DNA of 64,000 nucleotides from Mesorhizobium tianshanense (GCF_007830515.1 NZ_VLKT01000015.1:1-64000), one strand, 5' to 3'. Shown: positions 47,256-58,218, counted from the first letter of the stretch. Notes: generated by a model not told the origin, from the letters alone. A program made the numbers and translations.

Positions 47256-48353
47256 TTACTGCCCAGTGACGATCTTGGTCCAGGTGCGGGTGACGACGCG
47301 CTGGGTCTTGGAATCGTAGGGGGCGATGGTGAACAGCTTCGCCAGCGTCGCCTCGTCCGGGTAGATCGCCGGATCCTCGAGGATCTCCTTATCGATGAAC
47401 TGCTGCGACGCCTTGTTGCCGTTGGCGTAGAAGACATAGTTGCTCGACTTGGCGATCACTTCCGGCTTCATCATGTAGTTCAGGAATTCATGCGCCTCGG
47501 CGACATGCGGCGCGTCGGCCGGGATCGCCATCTGGTCGAACCACATTTCGGCACCTTCCTTCGGCACGGAGTAGCTGATCTCGACACCCTGGTTTGCCTC
47601 CGTCGCACGGTCGCGCGCCTGGAAGACGTCGCCCGACCAGCCGACGGCCAGACAGATGTCGCCATTGGCCAGCCCGTTGATGTATTCCGACGAGTGGAAC
47701 TTGCGGATGTAAGGCCTGATCTTCAGCATCAGTTCTTCCGCCTTGGCGAAATCGTCCAGCGACGTGGTCTCGGGATCGATGCCCAGATATTTGAAGGCGT
47801 TCGGGAGAATGTCGCTCGGGGAATCGAGGACATAGACGCCGCAGTCCTTCAGCTTGGCCAGCTTTTCCGGATTGAAGAACACGTCCCAGCTGTCGATCGT
47901 GTCGGTGCCGAGCGCTTCCTGCACCTTCTTGGTGTTATAGCCGAGGCCGACCGTGCCCCACATGTAGTTGATCGAATATTCGTTGCCGGGATCATACTTG
48001 ACCGTCCGCTCCGCGATGATGTCCCACATGTTGGAAATGTTGGGCAGCTTCGACTTGTCGAGCTTCTGGAACACGCCCGCCTGGATCTGGCGTGCGAGGA
48101 AATTGGCGGTCGGCACGACAACGTCGTAGCCGCTGCCGCCGGCAAGCAGTTTCGTCTCCAGGAGCTCGTTGGAATCGAAGGTGTCGTAGGTGACCTTGAT
48201 GCCCGTTTCCTTGGTGAACTCGTCGATGATCGAACTGTCGATGTAATCCGACCAGTTATAGACATTGACGACGCGGTCCTGGGCATGAGCCCCGAGGGTG
48301 AAAAGCGTCAGAAATGCCGAGGTTGCCGAAAGCCAGAACGCTTTGCGGGTCAT
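47256..48353 (-). CDS. potF: Putrescine-binding periplasmic protein
   Basis: A 365-aa polyamine-binding protein with signal peptide (residues 1-24, ending LGAHA). The mature start VVNVYNWSDYIDSSIIDEFT is the PotD/PotF signature, and GWSGDVFQARDRA and WFDQMAIPADAPHVAEAHEF carry the residues that line the polyamine site. GGAGAG precedes ATG 48353. First gene of potFGHI. The window also holds puuA- and puuB-like genes, which would use imported putrescine. Confidence 0.94.
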   Translation of the reverse strand: MTRKAFWLSATSAFLTLFTLGAHAQDRVVNVYNWSDYIDSSIIDEFTKETGIKVTYDTFDSNELLETKLLAGGSGYDVVVPTANFLARQIQAGVFQKLDKSKLPNISNMWDIIAERTVKYDPGNEYSINYMWGTVGLGYNTKKVQEALGTDTIDSWDVFFNPEKLAKLKDCGVYVLDSPSDILPNAFKYLGIDPETTSLDDFAKAEELMLKIRPYIRKFHSSEYINGLANGDICLAVGWSGDVFQARDRATEANQGVEISYSVPKEGAEMWFDQMAIPADAPHVAEAHEFLNYMMKPEVIAKSSNYVFYANGNKASQQFIDKEILEDPAIYPDEATLAKLFTIAPYDSKTQRVVTRTWTKIVTGQ

Positions 48354-48701
48354 GCGTCTCTCCTTTGATGAGTGTTCCGTCGCCAGCTCTCGCAGGGCTG
48401 CGCGGCTGGCATTTGCTTCAGATTATTGGGCTTTCCGGCAAGCGACAAGCGCGAACCGCCGACGTGGTTCGACGTGCAGCGGCCGAGGCCCCCGTTCCCA
48501 TATCGTGATCCAAGTGGTGTTCCGGCGCCGTCAGAGGCTCTCGCCACGGCGCGGGCAGGGATACGACGATGTGGTCCGGTCTCGATCGGGCCGGAGGGGA
48601 GACTTGGCAAGATACGCCTGTCTTGTTGTTGCCGTATTGCAGCCTGCCCGCGCGGCTGCGGCGTTGTCAATGGCTCATCTCGCTTTGGCGCGTGCGCTGC
48701 A
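48354..48701. other. Gap upstream of potF
   Basis: About 350 bp that should hold the potF promoter (minus strand). No gene, repeat or clear operator is recognised in it. Confidence 0.5.
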
Positions 48702-49655
48702 TCAATTAGGCGACGGCATGCCCGTGACACCCGGCCGCACGGGCCGCGTCTGACGTTTGAATTCGAGCCCGATATGGACGAGCAGCGCCGTGACCACGAC
48801 CGTACCGCCAATGATGGTGCGTTCCGACGGCACCTCGGAATGGATGAGCCAGACCCAGATCGGGCCGAGGATCGGCTCGAAGGTGCCGAGGAGTGCTGCG
48901 ACAGCCGCCGGAACAAGCCGGGCGCCGGTGGCGAAGAAGGCAAGGCCGAGACCCAGATTGACCACGCCGAATGCAAACAGGAAGCCCATGTCGCTGCTGG
49001 AAACGCCGAATTGCGATGCCTGGGACGCCGCGAATACGGCAGCAAGCATCGTGCCGAGGCAGGTCGCCGGCGTCATGCGCACATGGGCAAAGCGCCGGGT
49101 GATGACGGTGGCGATCGAAAACATGACGGCGATGAGCAGCGCCAACCCGTCGCCGATGGGAGACACGGCACCATCAAGCGATTCCGATACCATGATGGCA
49201 ACGCCGGCAATGACGGCGGCGATCGCCACCCAGGTCGCCGCGGCCACCCGTTCGCGAAACAGCACCCAGGCGAACAGCGCCGCCAGGAGCGGCACGCCGG
49301 CCTGCATCAAAAGGATGTTGGCGACGGTGGTGTAGGCAAGCGCCACGACGAAGCAAGTCGATGCGGTGGCGAAGCAGAACGCCACGGCAAGGCCGGGCAA
49401 GCCCATGCCGCGGAACAACTTCACCGTGCCGCCCCAGCCGTCGCGCCAGATCATGAAGCAGATCAGGAAGGCGGCGGCCCAGACCGAGCGCCAGAACACC
49501 ACAGTCCAGCTGTCGCCGGCGTCGATTAAGCGGGCAATAGTGCCGCCGAAGCTCCACATCAGCGCCGACAGGAATATCAACAGGAAGCCGACACGCTCGT
49601 CACGCGGCGAGACAACGGGCGAAACGGCAATCGGTGATGATGCGGTATCGGTCAT
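48702..49655 (-). CDS. EamA/DMT family transporter
   Basis: A 317-aa membrane protein with ten hydrophobic helices in two EamA repeats (from FLLIFLSALMWSFGGTIARL and from GDGLALLIAVMFSIATVITR). The second repeat ends ALLGTFEPILGPIWVWLIHS, a family mark. Members export metabolites such as amino acids; the substrate here is unknown. ATG 49655. It is upstream of potF on the same strand but 348 bp away, so probably a separate unit. Confidence 0.9.
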   Translation of the reverse strand: MTDTASSPIAVSPVVSPRDERVGFLLIFLSALMWSFGGTIARLIDAGDSWTVVFWRSVWAAAFLICFMIWRDGWGGTVKLFRGMGLPGLAVAFCFATASTCFVVALAYTTVANILLMQAGVPLLAALFAWVLFRERVAAATWVAIAAVIAGVAIMVSESLDGAVSPIGDGLALLIAVMFSIATVITRRFAHVRMTPATCLGTMLAAVFAASQASQFGVSSSDMGFLFAFGVVNLGLGLAFFATGARLVPAAVAALLGTFEPILGPIWVWLIHSEVPSERTIIGGTVVVTALLVHIGLEFKRQTRPVRPGVTGMPSPN

Positions 49656-49804
49656 GGGGCGCGACTGTCGGCGATTTCAGGGCGGCACGATGCGCAACGG
49701 ACGACAAGAACGTGCCTCATTCGCGTAGCGCAAAGACGATGGCGGGGCGTGATCCACCGAACGGCGACGGTTGTGGCAAAGACGGCAGATCGCCTGCCGC
49801 GGCC

Positions 49805-51259
49805 TCACTGAAAATCGAAGGCGCTCAACCCGGTCACCATCTCGTCGAGGCCGAGCGGGCGCGTCACCGGCGGCTCGGCGCGGGCAAGGCAGCCGATGCG
49901 TTCGCACAGCCGGCAGGCCGGGCCTACCGGTGTGGCCGGATTGATGCCCTGTCCGGCTTTTCCAGCTGCGGCGGCGGCCGGCCCCGGCAGTGCCGTGCCA
50001 TAAACGATCTCATCGCGAAAGCCGATGTCGCAGCCCAGCAGAAGTGCGGTACGGCGCGGGCGCTCCGAAAATGAGCCTTGCGGCCCTTCAAGCGTGCGGG
50101 CGATGCAGAGGAACTCGGCGCCGTCGGGCATTTCCACCGCCTCGACGAAGATCTGGCCGGGTTGGGTGAAGGCGGCATGCACGGGAAGCTTTGGGCAACC
50201 GCCGCCGAAGCGGCTTTGCGGAAAACCCTGGCTGCCCGCCCTGCGGAAGCGGCTGCCGGCATTGTCGACCTCGAGCATGAAGAACGGCACGCCAGACGTG
50301 CCCGGCCGCTGCAGCATGGTCAGGCGGTTCGCCGCCTGCTCGAAGGAGACGCCGAAGCGCGAGCGCAGCACGTCTATGTCGTAACGCGCACGGTGTGCTG
50401 CCGCGTGAAACGATTGATAGGGCATCATCAGCGCGTGGGAGGCATAGCGGCCAAGCTCGAAGCGGGCGAGCCGGCGGGCCTCATCCGTGGTCAGCTTCAG
50501 CGCCTGAATCTCGCCTGCCACCGCGACCGTCATGCGGATCAGGCAGGCCTCCATCGCCACCTCGCGCAATTGGTCGAATGGCGACAGGCGCTCCGACAGA
50601 AACAGACGCTGCGAGTGGCGGTCGTAGCGGCGGCGCCAGTTCGGCATGGTGGCGACCGGCAGCACCTTGACCACGATGCCGTATTCGCGCTTCAGCCAGG
50701 CCTTCAGCGCACTGAGCAGATCGTCGCCGGGATCGAGCACCGACGTGAATGCCTCGGCTTCCGCTTCGAGCGCGGCAAAGTGGTTCGGCCGGCGTTCGAA
50801 TATCTCGTGCACCTCGTCGATCGGCAAGCGGGCGCCGGAGAGCGCGGTGGCCCGGCCCTCACGCGCCAGAAGCTCGTTGAGATCTGAAAGGCGCTCGGCC
50901 TGCTCGCGATAGGCGCGAAACAGCTTTATCACCCCAGCGGAAGCGTTGGGCGCCGCCTCGGCAAGCTCGATCAGCTCCTGGTCACCAGGCAACTCGCCGA
51001 CCAGCAGCGGATCTGAAAACACTTCCTTCAAGGCGGCGACCGACCCCCTCGCCTCGCCCTGCAGTTCATGCGGGTCGACCTTGTAGACAGATGCCAGCTT
51101 GAGGATCAGCTGGACCGTCAGCGGCCGCTGGTTGCGCTCGATGAGATTGAGATAGGACGGCGAGATGCCGAGCCCTTCGGCCATCGCCGTCTGGGTCAGG
51201 CCCTTGGCGCTGCGAATGCGGCGGATGCGCGGCCCGGCGAAGATCTTCTGGTCGGCCAC
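49805..51259 (-). CDS. ScfR/RamB-type XRE regulator, divergent from aceA
   Basis: A 484-aa regulator with an N-terminal XRE helix-turn-helix (residues 9-62, GLTQTAMAEGLGISPSYLNL), a central IrrE/DUF955-like part and a C-terminal DUF2083 part with the Cys pattern CRLCERIGCLARAEPP. This architecture is that of short-chain fatty-acyl or propionate/acetate regulators (MccR, PrpR, RamB). RamB of Corynebacterium controls aceA. Here the gene is directly divergent from aceA. The start is GTG at 51259. Four copies of one motif fill the shared promoter region. Confidence 0.92.
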   Translation of the reverse strand: MADQKIFAGPRIRRIRSAKGLTQTAMAEGLGISPSYLNLIERNQRPLTVQLILKLASVYKVDPHELQGEARGSVAALKEVFSDPLLVGELPGDQELIELAEAAPNASAGVIKLFRAYREQAERLSDLNELLAREGRATALSGARLPIDEVHEIFERRPNHFAALEAEAEAFTSVLDPGDDLLSALKAWLKREYGIVVKVLPVATMPNWRRRYDRHSQRLFLSERLSPFDQLREVAMEACLIRMTVAVAGEIQALKLTTDEARRLARFELGRYASHALMMPYQSFHAAAHRARYDIDVLRSRFGVSFEQAANRLTMLQRPGTSGVPFFMLEVDNAGSRFRRAGSQGFPQSRFGGGCPKLPVHAAFTQPGQIFVEAVEMPDGAEFLCIARTLEGPQGSFSERPRRTALLLGCDIGFRDEIVYGTALPGPAAAAAGKAGQGINPATPVGPACRLCERIGCLARAEPPVTRPLGLDEMVTGLSAFDFQ

Positions 51260-51270
51260 TCGACTGTCCT

Positions 51271-51437
51271 TGACAGAAATTTACATCATTTTTGAATGGC
51301 GGCGCCATGTCACCGTTTTACAATCGTGACAGATTTACAGCGACTGGCTGTCAAACGCAACACAGGTTTTCCCTTATTTTCCAGCAAAGCTCACGGTTTT
51401 TCTCGCCTGTTTCGCGTCGAAATGTAAATGGTGTCAC
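51271..51437. promoter_or_regulatory. Four-copy motif in the scfR-aceA promoter region
   Basis: The pattern TGACA-n2/4-TTTACA recurs: TGACAGAAATTTACAT (51271-51286), TGTCACCGTTTTACAA (51308-51323), TGACAGATTTACAG (51327-51340) and, inverted, TGACACCATTTACATT (51437-51422). Placement between divergent regulator and target genes suggests operator sites of the ScfR-type protein. Confidence 0.65.
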
Positions 51438-51507
51438 ACTAAACGGCGCGGAAATTTCCATGAGGCGACGTTTTCTATCCCAGCAACGATTTATCCGGAG
51501 CGACCAA

Positions 51508-52797
<1,290 letters not shown>

Positions 52798-52861
52798 CAG
52801 GAAACGCAACGAACAGAAAACCCGCCCCAGAGGGCTATAAATACGCACAAGGAGAAGACCA

Positions 52862-53104
52862 ATGGCATCGATAAGCCGCGTCAAGGAACGGGCCGAAGAA
52901 CAGGCCACCACTATGAACGTCGACCAGCAAGCGACCATCCGCATGCTTGCGAACGACCTGCACAGGCTCAACCAGTCGGTGATGAAGGCGGTCGAGGCCG
53001 GCGTGTCGGTGGAGCTCGTGCGCTCGGCAAGACATCATGGCGGCGACGGCAACTGGGGCGACCTGCTGATCCCGGTGATCGTCACGCAACGGAGCCCAGG
53101 CTGA
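52862..53104 (+). CDS. Small conserved hypothetical downstream of aceA
   Basis: An 80-aa protein not assigned to a family. It is helical and charged in the first half (SRVKERAEEQATTMNVDQQA, MLANDLHRLNQSVMKAVEAG) and ends in a glycine/hydrophobic segment (HHGGDGNWGDLLIPVIV). AAGGAGAAG precedes ATG 52862, a strong ribosome-binding site. It lies 64 bp behind aceA and before a strong terminator, so it is probably the second gene of an aceA transcript. Confidence 0.75.
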   Translation: MASISRVKERAEEQATTMNVDQQATIRMLANDLHRLNQSVMKAVEAGVSVELVRSARHHGGDGNWGDLLIPVIVTQRSPG

Positions 53105-53129
53105 CTGGGGAGCCCGTTGTGGATCCGGC

Positions 53130-53158
53130 ATCACCTGCGCAGTCTCTGCGCAGGTGAT
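53130..53158 (+). terminator. Perfect hairpin terminator of aceA unit
   Basis: ATCACCTGCGCAG-TCT-CTGCGCAGGTGAT, a 13-bp perfect stem followed by TT, 25 bp after the hypothetical gene's stop. Confidence 0.75.
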
Positions 53159-53395
53159 TTGCGTTCGCACGACCGGTTTTGCATTCAGGCCGGGAACAGA
53201 ACTTGGTTTGAATTTTAACGTTTCTTGCGATATTCTCGATATCCGCCATTTCAGCTTGACACGGGCAGGGATCTCACGGCAATTGTCTCCAAAGTTTCAA
53301 CCCTGCATTGAAACCAGACGAGTGCCCGCCCGCTCATGCACCCCGTGAATCGCGAGACCAGTACTGCGAAGCACCTGAATTCGGGGAGCCGGAAC

Positions 53396-53785
53396 ATGCT
53401 CGCCGACTTCAGCCGCGTGCTCGTCGTCGGAAAGTCGCCGGTCAACCGGGTGGTGGTCTCGAAAATCGTCGAACGATCCGGGCTCAAACCGATCTCGGAA
53501 TCGCCCGAAACGGCGGCGGCGACGTTGCGATCGCTCATTCCCGGCGCTGTCGTCCTCGATGGCGGAGCGGACAACAAGGACTGCGACGCGCTGATGTCCG
53601 GTATCGATACGTTGCGCCGCACGTCGGGCAGGTCGGTCCCCTCGGTGATCCTGCTCTCAATCAAGAATGGCACACCGGAGAGCCTCGGCCTGTCGAGCAT
53701 CGTCGATGCGGTGGTATTCAAACCGATCACGACCGAACGGCTGCAGCCGGTGATCGACCATTTCATCGGGCTCGGACGTAGCTAA
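53396..53785 (+). CDS. Receiver-like single-domain protein, degenerate
   Basis: A 129-aa protein with the CheY-like plan: VLVVGKSPVNRVVVSKIVER (first strand, but the acidic pair is Gly-Lys), AVVLDGGADNKDCDALMSGI (Asp in the phospho-acceptor strand), SVPSVILLSIKN (Ser/Thr strand) and VVFKPITTERLQPVIDHF with the conserved Lys-Pro. Lack of the acidic pair suggests it does not bind Mg2+ normally. ATG 53396 follows GGGGAG at suitable distance; the upstream ATG at 53336 has no such site. Its TAA is part of an 18-bp hairpin. A fragment of this gene recurs at 58303-58358. Confidence 0.8.
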   Translation: MLADFSRVLVVGKSPVNRVVVSKIVERSGLKPISESPETAAATLRSLIPGAVVLDGGADNKDCDALMSGIDTLRRTSGRSVPSVILLSIKNGTPESLGLSSIVDAVVFKPITTERLQPVIDHFIGLGRS

Positions 53786-53822
53786 GCAGGCATTCGTGGG
53801 CTGACCCACGAATGCCTGCTTA
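53783..53822 (+). terminator. 18-bp perfect hairpin that includes the stop codon
   Basis: TAAGCAGGCATTCGTGGG faces CCCACGAATGCCTGCTTA around CTGA. The 5' arm starts with the stop codon of the receiver-like gene. GATTCTTTTGTTT follows. Confidence 0.8.
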
Positions 53823-53838
53823 GATTCTTTTGTTTGTC

Positions 53839-53883
53839 GCAGGTTCTTGTCGCAAAACCGTGGGACACTTTTGCGGAACCTGC
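53839..53883. repeat. Short palindrome with GCAGGTTC arms
   Basis: GCAGGTTC and GAACCTGC enclose TTGTCGCAAAACCG-n5-CACTTTTGCG. The core is shared with 8944, 54570 and 63158 elements while the arms differ. It is the main content of the 53786-54089 gap before fur. Confidence 0.7.
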
Positions 53884-54089
53884 TTAGAGCGCATCCGATC
53901 CGGCTCACACGCCCTTCCCCGCTTCTTGCGATTGGATCTGGATATCTTTATGTCAGTATGCGACCGCCTGACAGCGAACCCAGTCCCATGTCCTTTTGCA
54001 ATTGCGACGCATCTGGGATAGCACTTTCGAACAATCCGCAGGCATGTTCCGACTTCGCGACATGGCTGTCGATATTGGCGGATCATGAC

Positions 54090-54530
54090 ATGTCCTCAGA
54101 ACAGACCATCGCCGCGCTTTGCAGGAAACTCGGACTGCGCATCACCGGTCCGCGCCGCGTCATCATGCGCGTCCTAGCCGAATCCAGCGACCATCCGGAT
54201 GTGGTGGAACTCCATCGCCGTGTTGTCGCCATCGAGCCGACGATCGCGCTCGCCACTGTCTATCGCACCGTCAGCCTTCTGCGCGAAAAGGGCATTCTGG
54301 AGCGGCACACCTTTGGCGATGGGCGCGCCAGATACGAAACCGTCCCCCGTGAGCATCATGATCATCTCATCAACATTGAGACGGGAGATGTCGTCGAATT
54401 CCAGTCGGCGGAGATCGAGCGCCTCCAGGAGGAAATCGCTCGACAGCACGGATTCACGATCATCAGCCACAGGCTGGAAATCTACGTGAAGCCGATCCAG
54501 AAAACGCGACGCTCTCGTCAATCCGGATGA
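54090..54530 (+). CDS. Fur-family metalloregulator, probably Mur
   Basis: A 146-aa Fur-family protein: winged helix (LRITGPRRVIMRVLAESSDH, ATVYRTVSLLREKGILERH) and dimer domain with metal ligands in REHHDHLINIETG and a C-terminal HRLEIYVKP. It has no CxxC structural-zinc motif, like the Mur proteins of rhizobia, which sense Mn2+ and repress sitABCD. It is convergent with the sit operon, and a Mur-like palindrome precedes sitA. Start ATG 54090 matches the family N-terminus; the frame stays open further upstream. Confidence 0.88.
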   Translation: MSSEQTIAALCRKLGLRITGPRRVIMRVLAESSDHPDVVELHRRVVAIEPTIALATVYRTVSLLREKGILERHTFGDGRARYETVPREHHDHLINIETGDVVEFQSAEIERLQEEIARQHGFTIISHRLEIYVKPIQKTRRSRQSG

Positions 54531-54536
54531 TGAACG

Positions 54537-54618
54537 GATTCATGCGACGCGCTTTAAGTTCTTGTTTTTATGCATGTCATTATCGCAAAACCGCTGCACA
54601 CTTTTGCGCGACATGCAT
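54537..54618. repeat. Dispersed repeat with ATGCATGTC arms, copy 1
   Basis: ATGCATGTC (54570-54578) faces GACATGCAT (54610-54618) around CAAAACCG-n5-CACTTTTG, with an adjoining GCGACGCGCTTTAAG tail. The reverse complement matches 63158-63240 almost throughout. It separates the convergent fur and sitD ends. Confidence 0.8.
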
Positions 54619-55463
54619 TAGCCTTCCTCGCCAATCTCCCTTCGGCCCACTTTGAGCGTGGTGGCGGCGAAGGCCGCGATGAAGGCGGCGGACAGCATGA
54701 GAACGATGGTCGGCGCCGGTGCGCTATCGATGAAGAAGGACAGGTAGACGCCGAGAAACGACGCCGCGACCGCGATTGCCATCGACAGCATCAGCATGGT
54801 GCTGAACTTCCTTGTCAGCAGGAAGGCGATGGCGCCAGGTGCGATCAGCATGGCGATGGCCAAGATGATGCCGACCGCTTTCAGCGCGCCGACGACAGTG
54901 AGCGAAATCAGACAAAGCAGGCCGTAGTGAAGCAGGTTCACCTGAAGACCAACCGTGCGAGCCTGAGCCGGGTCGAAGGCGTGCAGCAGGAAGTCGCGCC
55001 ACTTGATCCCGATGATGCCGGCCGTGAACGCGGCAATGAGTCCCGTCTCGACGATGTCGCGCAGGCCGATGCCCAGCATGTCGCCGAACAATATGTGGTC
55101 GAGATGCACGTCGGACTGGATCTTCACGTAGAGCACCAGGCCAAGGCCGAACATGCCGGAGAAGACGATGCCCATTACCGTGTCCTGCTTGATGCGGCTG
55201 TTGTCCTTGAGGAAGCCGGTGGCGAGAGCACAGAACATCCCGGCGGCGAAGGCACCGAGCGAGTAGGGGAATCCAACGATGTAGGCGATGACCACACCGG
55301 GAAAGACGGCGTGGCTGATGGCATCGCCCATCAGCGACCAGCCCTTGAGAACGAGGAAGCAGGAGAGCATCGCCGTCGGCACCGCGACCAGAACCGAAAT
55401 AATCAGGGCATTGACCATGAAGCCGAACTGGAAAGGGGTAAGCAGCGTATCGAGGATGCTCAT
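54618..55463 (-). CDS. sitD: Manganese/iron ABC transporter permease SitD
   Basis: A 281-aa permease of the ABC-3 family with about eight hydrophobic helices. Segments FLVLKGWSLMGDAISHAVFP and AAVAIGIILAIAMLIAPGAI-like (ALKAVGIILAIAMLIAPGAI) are typical of Sit/Mnt/Znu permeases. ATG 55463 overlaps the sitC stop by 4 nt. Last gene of sitABCD. Two related permease genes in tandem distinguish SitABCD from ZnuABC with one. Confidence 0.94.
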   Translation of the reverse strand: MSILDTLLTPFQFGFMVNALIISVLVAVPTAMLSCFLVLKGWSLMGDAISHAVFPGVVIAYIVGFPYSLGAFAAGMFCALATGFLKDNSRIKQDTVMGIVFSGMFGLGLVLYVKIQSDVHLDHILFGDMLGIGLRDIVETGLIAAFTAGIIGIKWRDFLLHAFDPAQARTVGLQVNLLHYGLLCLISLTVVGALKAVGIILAIAMLIAPGAIAFLLTRKFSTMLMLSMAIAVAASFLGVYLSFFIDSAPAPTIVLMLSAAFIAAFAATTLKVGRREIGEEG

Positions 55464-56317
55464 AGGCCTGCCCCCAAGGCGCTGGCCGCGCGGCGACGGG
55501 CTGCCAGCATTCCATGCTTGGGAGCGAGGAAGAAGGCAGCGAGAAAGATCAGCGTCTGCAACACGACGATGATGCCGCCGGTGGCGCCGTCGAGGAAATA
55601 GCTGGCATAGGCGCCGGTGAAACTCGTGGCCGCGCCGATGACAACCGCGATGACGAGCAGGCGTGGAAAGCGGTCCGTCAGAAGATAGGCGGTCGCGCCG
55701 GGGGTAACCACCATGCAGATGACGAGGAAGGCGCCTACGGTCTGAAGCGCGGCGACCGTGGAGGCCGACAGCAGCATGAAGAACATGATCTTGAGTGCGC
55801 TCGGGTTGAGGCCGATCGAGCGGGCGTGGCTCTCGTCGAAGAAGACCACCATAAGATCCTTCCATTTCACCAGCAGGATGGCGAGCGAGACGAAGCCGAT
55901 GATGGCGAGCTGAAGCGTGTCTTCCGGAGTGATGGCCAGGATGTTGCCGAGCACGATCGTCTGGATGTTCACGGAGGTCGGTGACAGCGACACCATGAAC
56001 AGGCCGAGGCCGAAGAAGGAGGAGAAGATCAGGCCGATGATGGCGTCTTCCTTCAGCTTGGTGCGCTGGTTGAGGAAGAGCATTGCCGCAGCGGCGAGCC
56101 CGCCGGAGAAGAAGGCGCCGATCGAGAAGGGAAGGCCCAGCATATAGGCGCCGGCGACGCCCGGCACGATCGAATGCGAAAGCGCGTCGCCGATCAGCGA
56201 CCAGCCTTTCAGCATCAGATAGCAGGACAGGAAGGCGCAGACGCCGCCGACCAAGGCGGACACCCACATGGCATTGAGCATATATTCGTAGCCGAACGGC
56301 TCGAGCAGGATACTCAT
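55460..56317 (-). CDS. sitC: Manganese/iron ABC transporter permease SitC
   Basis: A 285-aa ABC-3 permease, paralogue of the downstream SitD. It shares [20 protein letters not shown] and [20 protein letters not shown], and has eight hydrophobic helices. Overlaps by 4 nt with both sitB and sitD point to tight coupling. The C-terminal tail after the last helix ([20 protein letters not shown]) is basic. Confidence 0.94.
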   Translation of the reverse strand: MSILLEPFGYEYMLNAMWVSALVGGVCAFLSCYLMLKGWSLIGDALSHSIVPGVAGAYMLGLPFSIGAFFSGGLAAAAMLFLNQRTKLKEDAIIGLIFSSFFGLGLFMVSLSPTSVNIQTIVLGNILAITPEDTLQLAIIGFVSLAILLVKWKDLMVVFFDESHARSIGLNPSALKIMFFMLLSASTVAALQTVGAFLVICMVVTPGATAYLLTDRFPRLLVIAVVIGAATSFTGAYASYFLDGATGGIIVVLQTLIFLAAFFLAPKHGMLAARRRAASALGAGL

Positions 56318-57219
56318 TCGTCCGGTTCCCGCATCTTTTGCTGCATGGCCCCGTTCTCTCCGTAGAAGACCAGTGGCCGCTCGTCGTCGGTGATGACGGC
56401 AAGGCGGCGCTTGTCGTCGTCCTCATGCAGTCCGGCGCCGCCCAGCACGAAATGACGCAAGACGCCGCCAAAAGCCTTTTCCAGGTTCGCCTGCGTGAAG
56501 GTCTGGTCTGTCGGCCCGTAGGCAAGGACCGTGTTCCGGAGCAGCACGGCACGGTCGCAGAACTCCGGCACGCTACCCAGATTATGCGTCGAGACCAGCA
56601 TCACTCGACCTTCGTCCCGGAGCGCGCGCAGCAGTTCGACGATGGCGTCCTCGGTCCTGACGTCGACGCCGGTGAATGGCTCGTCGAGCAGGATGACGCG
56701 TCCGTCCTGCGCCAGCGCCCGAGCGAGAAAGACGCGCTTCTTCTGCCCGCCCGAAAGCTCGCCGATCTGGCGCTTGCGGAAATCGCTCATGCGGACACGC
56801 GCAAGCGCGGCCGTAACCGCCTCACGATCAGCCGCCTTCGGAAGGCGCATCATGCCCATATGGCCGTAGCGGCCCATCATGACGACGTCCTCGACCAGTA
56901 CTGGAAAGTTCCAGTCGACCTCCTCGGCCTGCGGCACATAGGCGACGACGTTCTTCCTCAGCGCGGCCGCGGCCGGCTGTCCGAGAATAAGAATCTCCCC
57001 CTTGGCCAGCCGCACGAAGCCCATGATGGCTTTGAACAGCGTCGACTTGCCCGAACCGTTGACGCCGACCAGCGCCGTGATCGTGCCCGTCGGAATTTCA
57101 AAGCTCGCATCCCGCAGCGCCGTGTGGCCGTTGCGGTAGGTGACGGTCGCGCCCCGGACGGCGAGACCACCCCCCGCATCCTCAGACGCGGGGGCAAGAG
57201 GCGGAACGGCTGCGTTCAT
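56314..57219 (-). CDS. sitB: Manganese/iron ABC transporter ATPase SitB
   Basis: A 301-aa ATPase. Walker A is [17 protein letters not shown]-loop in [20 protein letters not shown] (the EVDW-FP stretch is typical of Mn/Zn/Fe ATPases), signature [17 protein letters not shown], Walker [13 protein letters not shown], switch His in [10 protein letters not shown]-terminal extension of about 50 residues is rich in charged residues. ATG 57219 overlaps the sitA stop by 4 nt. Confidence 0.95.
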   Translation of the reverse strand: MNAAVPPLAPASEDAGGGLAVRGATVTYRNGHTALRDASFEIPTGTITALVGVNGSGKSTLFKAIMGFVRLAKGEILILGQPAAAALRKNVVAYVPQAEEVDWNFPVLVEDVVMMGRYGHMGMMRLPKAADREAVTAALARVRMSDFRKRQIGELSGGQKKRVFLARALAQDGRVILLDEPFTGVDVRTEDAIVELLRALRDEGRVMLVSTHNLGSVPEFCDRAVLLRNTVLAYGPTDQTFTQANLEKAFGGVLRHFVLGGAGLHEDDDKRRLAVITDDERPLVFYGENGAMQQKMREPDE

Positions 57220-58136
57220 TGCGACAGCCCTGCGGCGAGGCCTTTCTGAATTGTATCCGATGTCGCACGCAACAGGTCGATATAGGTCGGCACCGGGCCG
57301 TCCGCCTCGCTGAGAGAGTCGACATAGAGCACGCCGCCGTAATGCGTTCCCGTCTCGCGCGCGACCTGCCGGGCCGGCTTGTCCGACACGGTGCTTTCGC
57401 TGAAGACGGCGACGATCTTGTTCTCCCTGACGGCGTCGATCACCTTGCGAACCTGCTGCGGGGTGCCTTGCTGGTCAGCGTTGATCGGCCACAGATAAAG
57501 CTCCTTCAGCTCGAAATCGCGTGCGAGGTAGGAGAAAGCGCCTTCGCTCGACACCAGCCAGCGCTTGTCCCGCGGGATCGAGGCAAGCTTATCGCGGATC
57601 GGCGCGACGGCCGCTTCTATCTTTGCCTTGTAGGCTTCCGCATTGGCCTTGTAGGTCTCGGCATGCGCCGGATCGTGCTCGACGAAGGCGTCGCGGATGT
57701 TGTCGACGTAGATCAGCGCGCTTGTCGGCGACATCCACGCATGCGGGTTCGGTTTGCCCGTATAGGGTCCCTCGGCGATGCTCATCGGTTGGACGCCCTC
57801 GGAGACGATAACGCCGGGCACGTCACTGAGGTTCTGGAAGAATTTCTCGAACCAGAGTTCGAGGTTGAGCCCGTTCCACAGAATGAGCCGTGCGCCCTGG
57901 GCGCGCTGAATGTCACCCGGCGTTGGCGCGTAATTGTGGATTTCCGCACCCGGCTTGGTAATCGATTCCACGATTGCTGCGTCGCCCGCCACATTCTTCG
58001 CCATGTCGGCGATGACGGTGAACGTCGTCACAGCCTTGAACTTTTCCTGCGCTTTCGCTGGGCTTGAAACCACTGTCGCAGCGAACACCGCAGCCATCAA
58101 CCCGACGACAACCCATCGCCCGTATCTCTCGATCAT
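57216..58136 (-). CDS. sitA: Manganese/iron-binding periplasmic protein SitA
   Basis: A 306-aa cluster A-I metal-binding protein. The signal peptide is residues 1-29 (ending SPAKA). Metal ligands fit the Mn/Fe pattern: His in [10 protein letters not shown], His in NPHAWMSP, Glu in [13 protein letters not shown] (zinc proteins carry His here), and Asp in [10 protein letters not shown]. There is no His-rich loop, which again speaks against zinc. ATG 58136 is preceded by AGGAGATATTG. First gene of sitABCD, with a Mur-like palindrome 83 bp upstream. Confidence 0.94.
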   Translation of the reverse strand: MIERYGRWVVVGLMAAVFAATVVSSPAKAQEKFKAVTTFTVIADMAKNVAGDAAIVESITKPGAEIHNYAPTPGDIQRAQGARLILWNGLNLELWFEKFFQNLSDVPGVIVSEGVQPMSIAEGPYTGKPNPHAWMSPTSALIYVDNIRDAFVEHDPAHAETYKANAEAYKAKIEAAVAPIRDKLASIPRDKRWLVSSEGAFSYLARDFELKELYLWPINADQQGTPQQVRKVIDAVRENKIVAVFSESTVSDKPARQVARETGTHYGGVLYVDSLSEADGPVPTYIDLLRATSDTIQKGLAAGLSQ

Positions 58137-58218
58137 CAATATCTCCTGTCGCGATTTACTCTCATGTCCCGCCGGTGGCCGCCCATATGCGACTGCGACG
58201 CACGCTTTTCGCATATTC

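Noticed and set aside
54618..58136. Reading of the metal transporter as zinc ZnuABC
   Set aside because: There are two tandem permease genes, SitA has Glu rather than His at the third ligand position and no His-rich loop, and a Mur-like regulator is adjacent.
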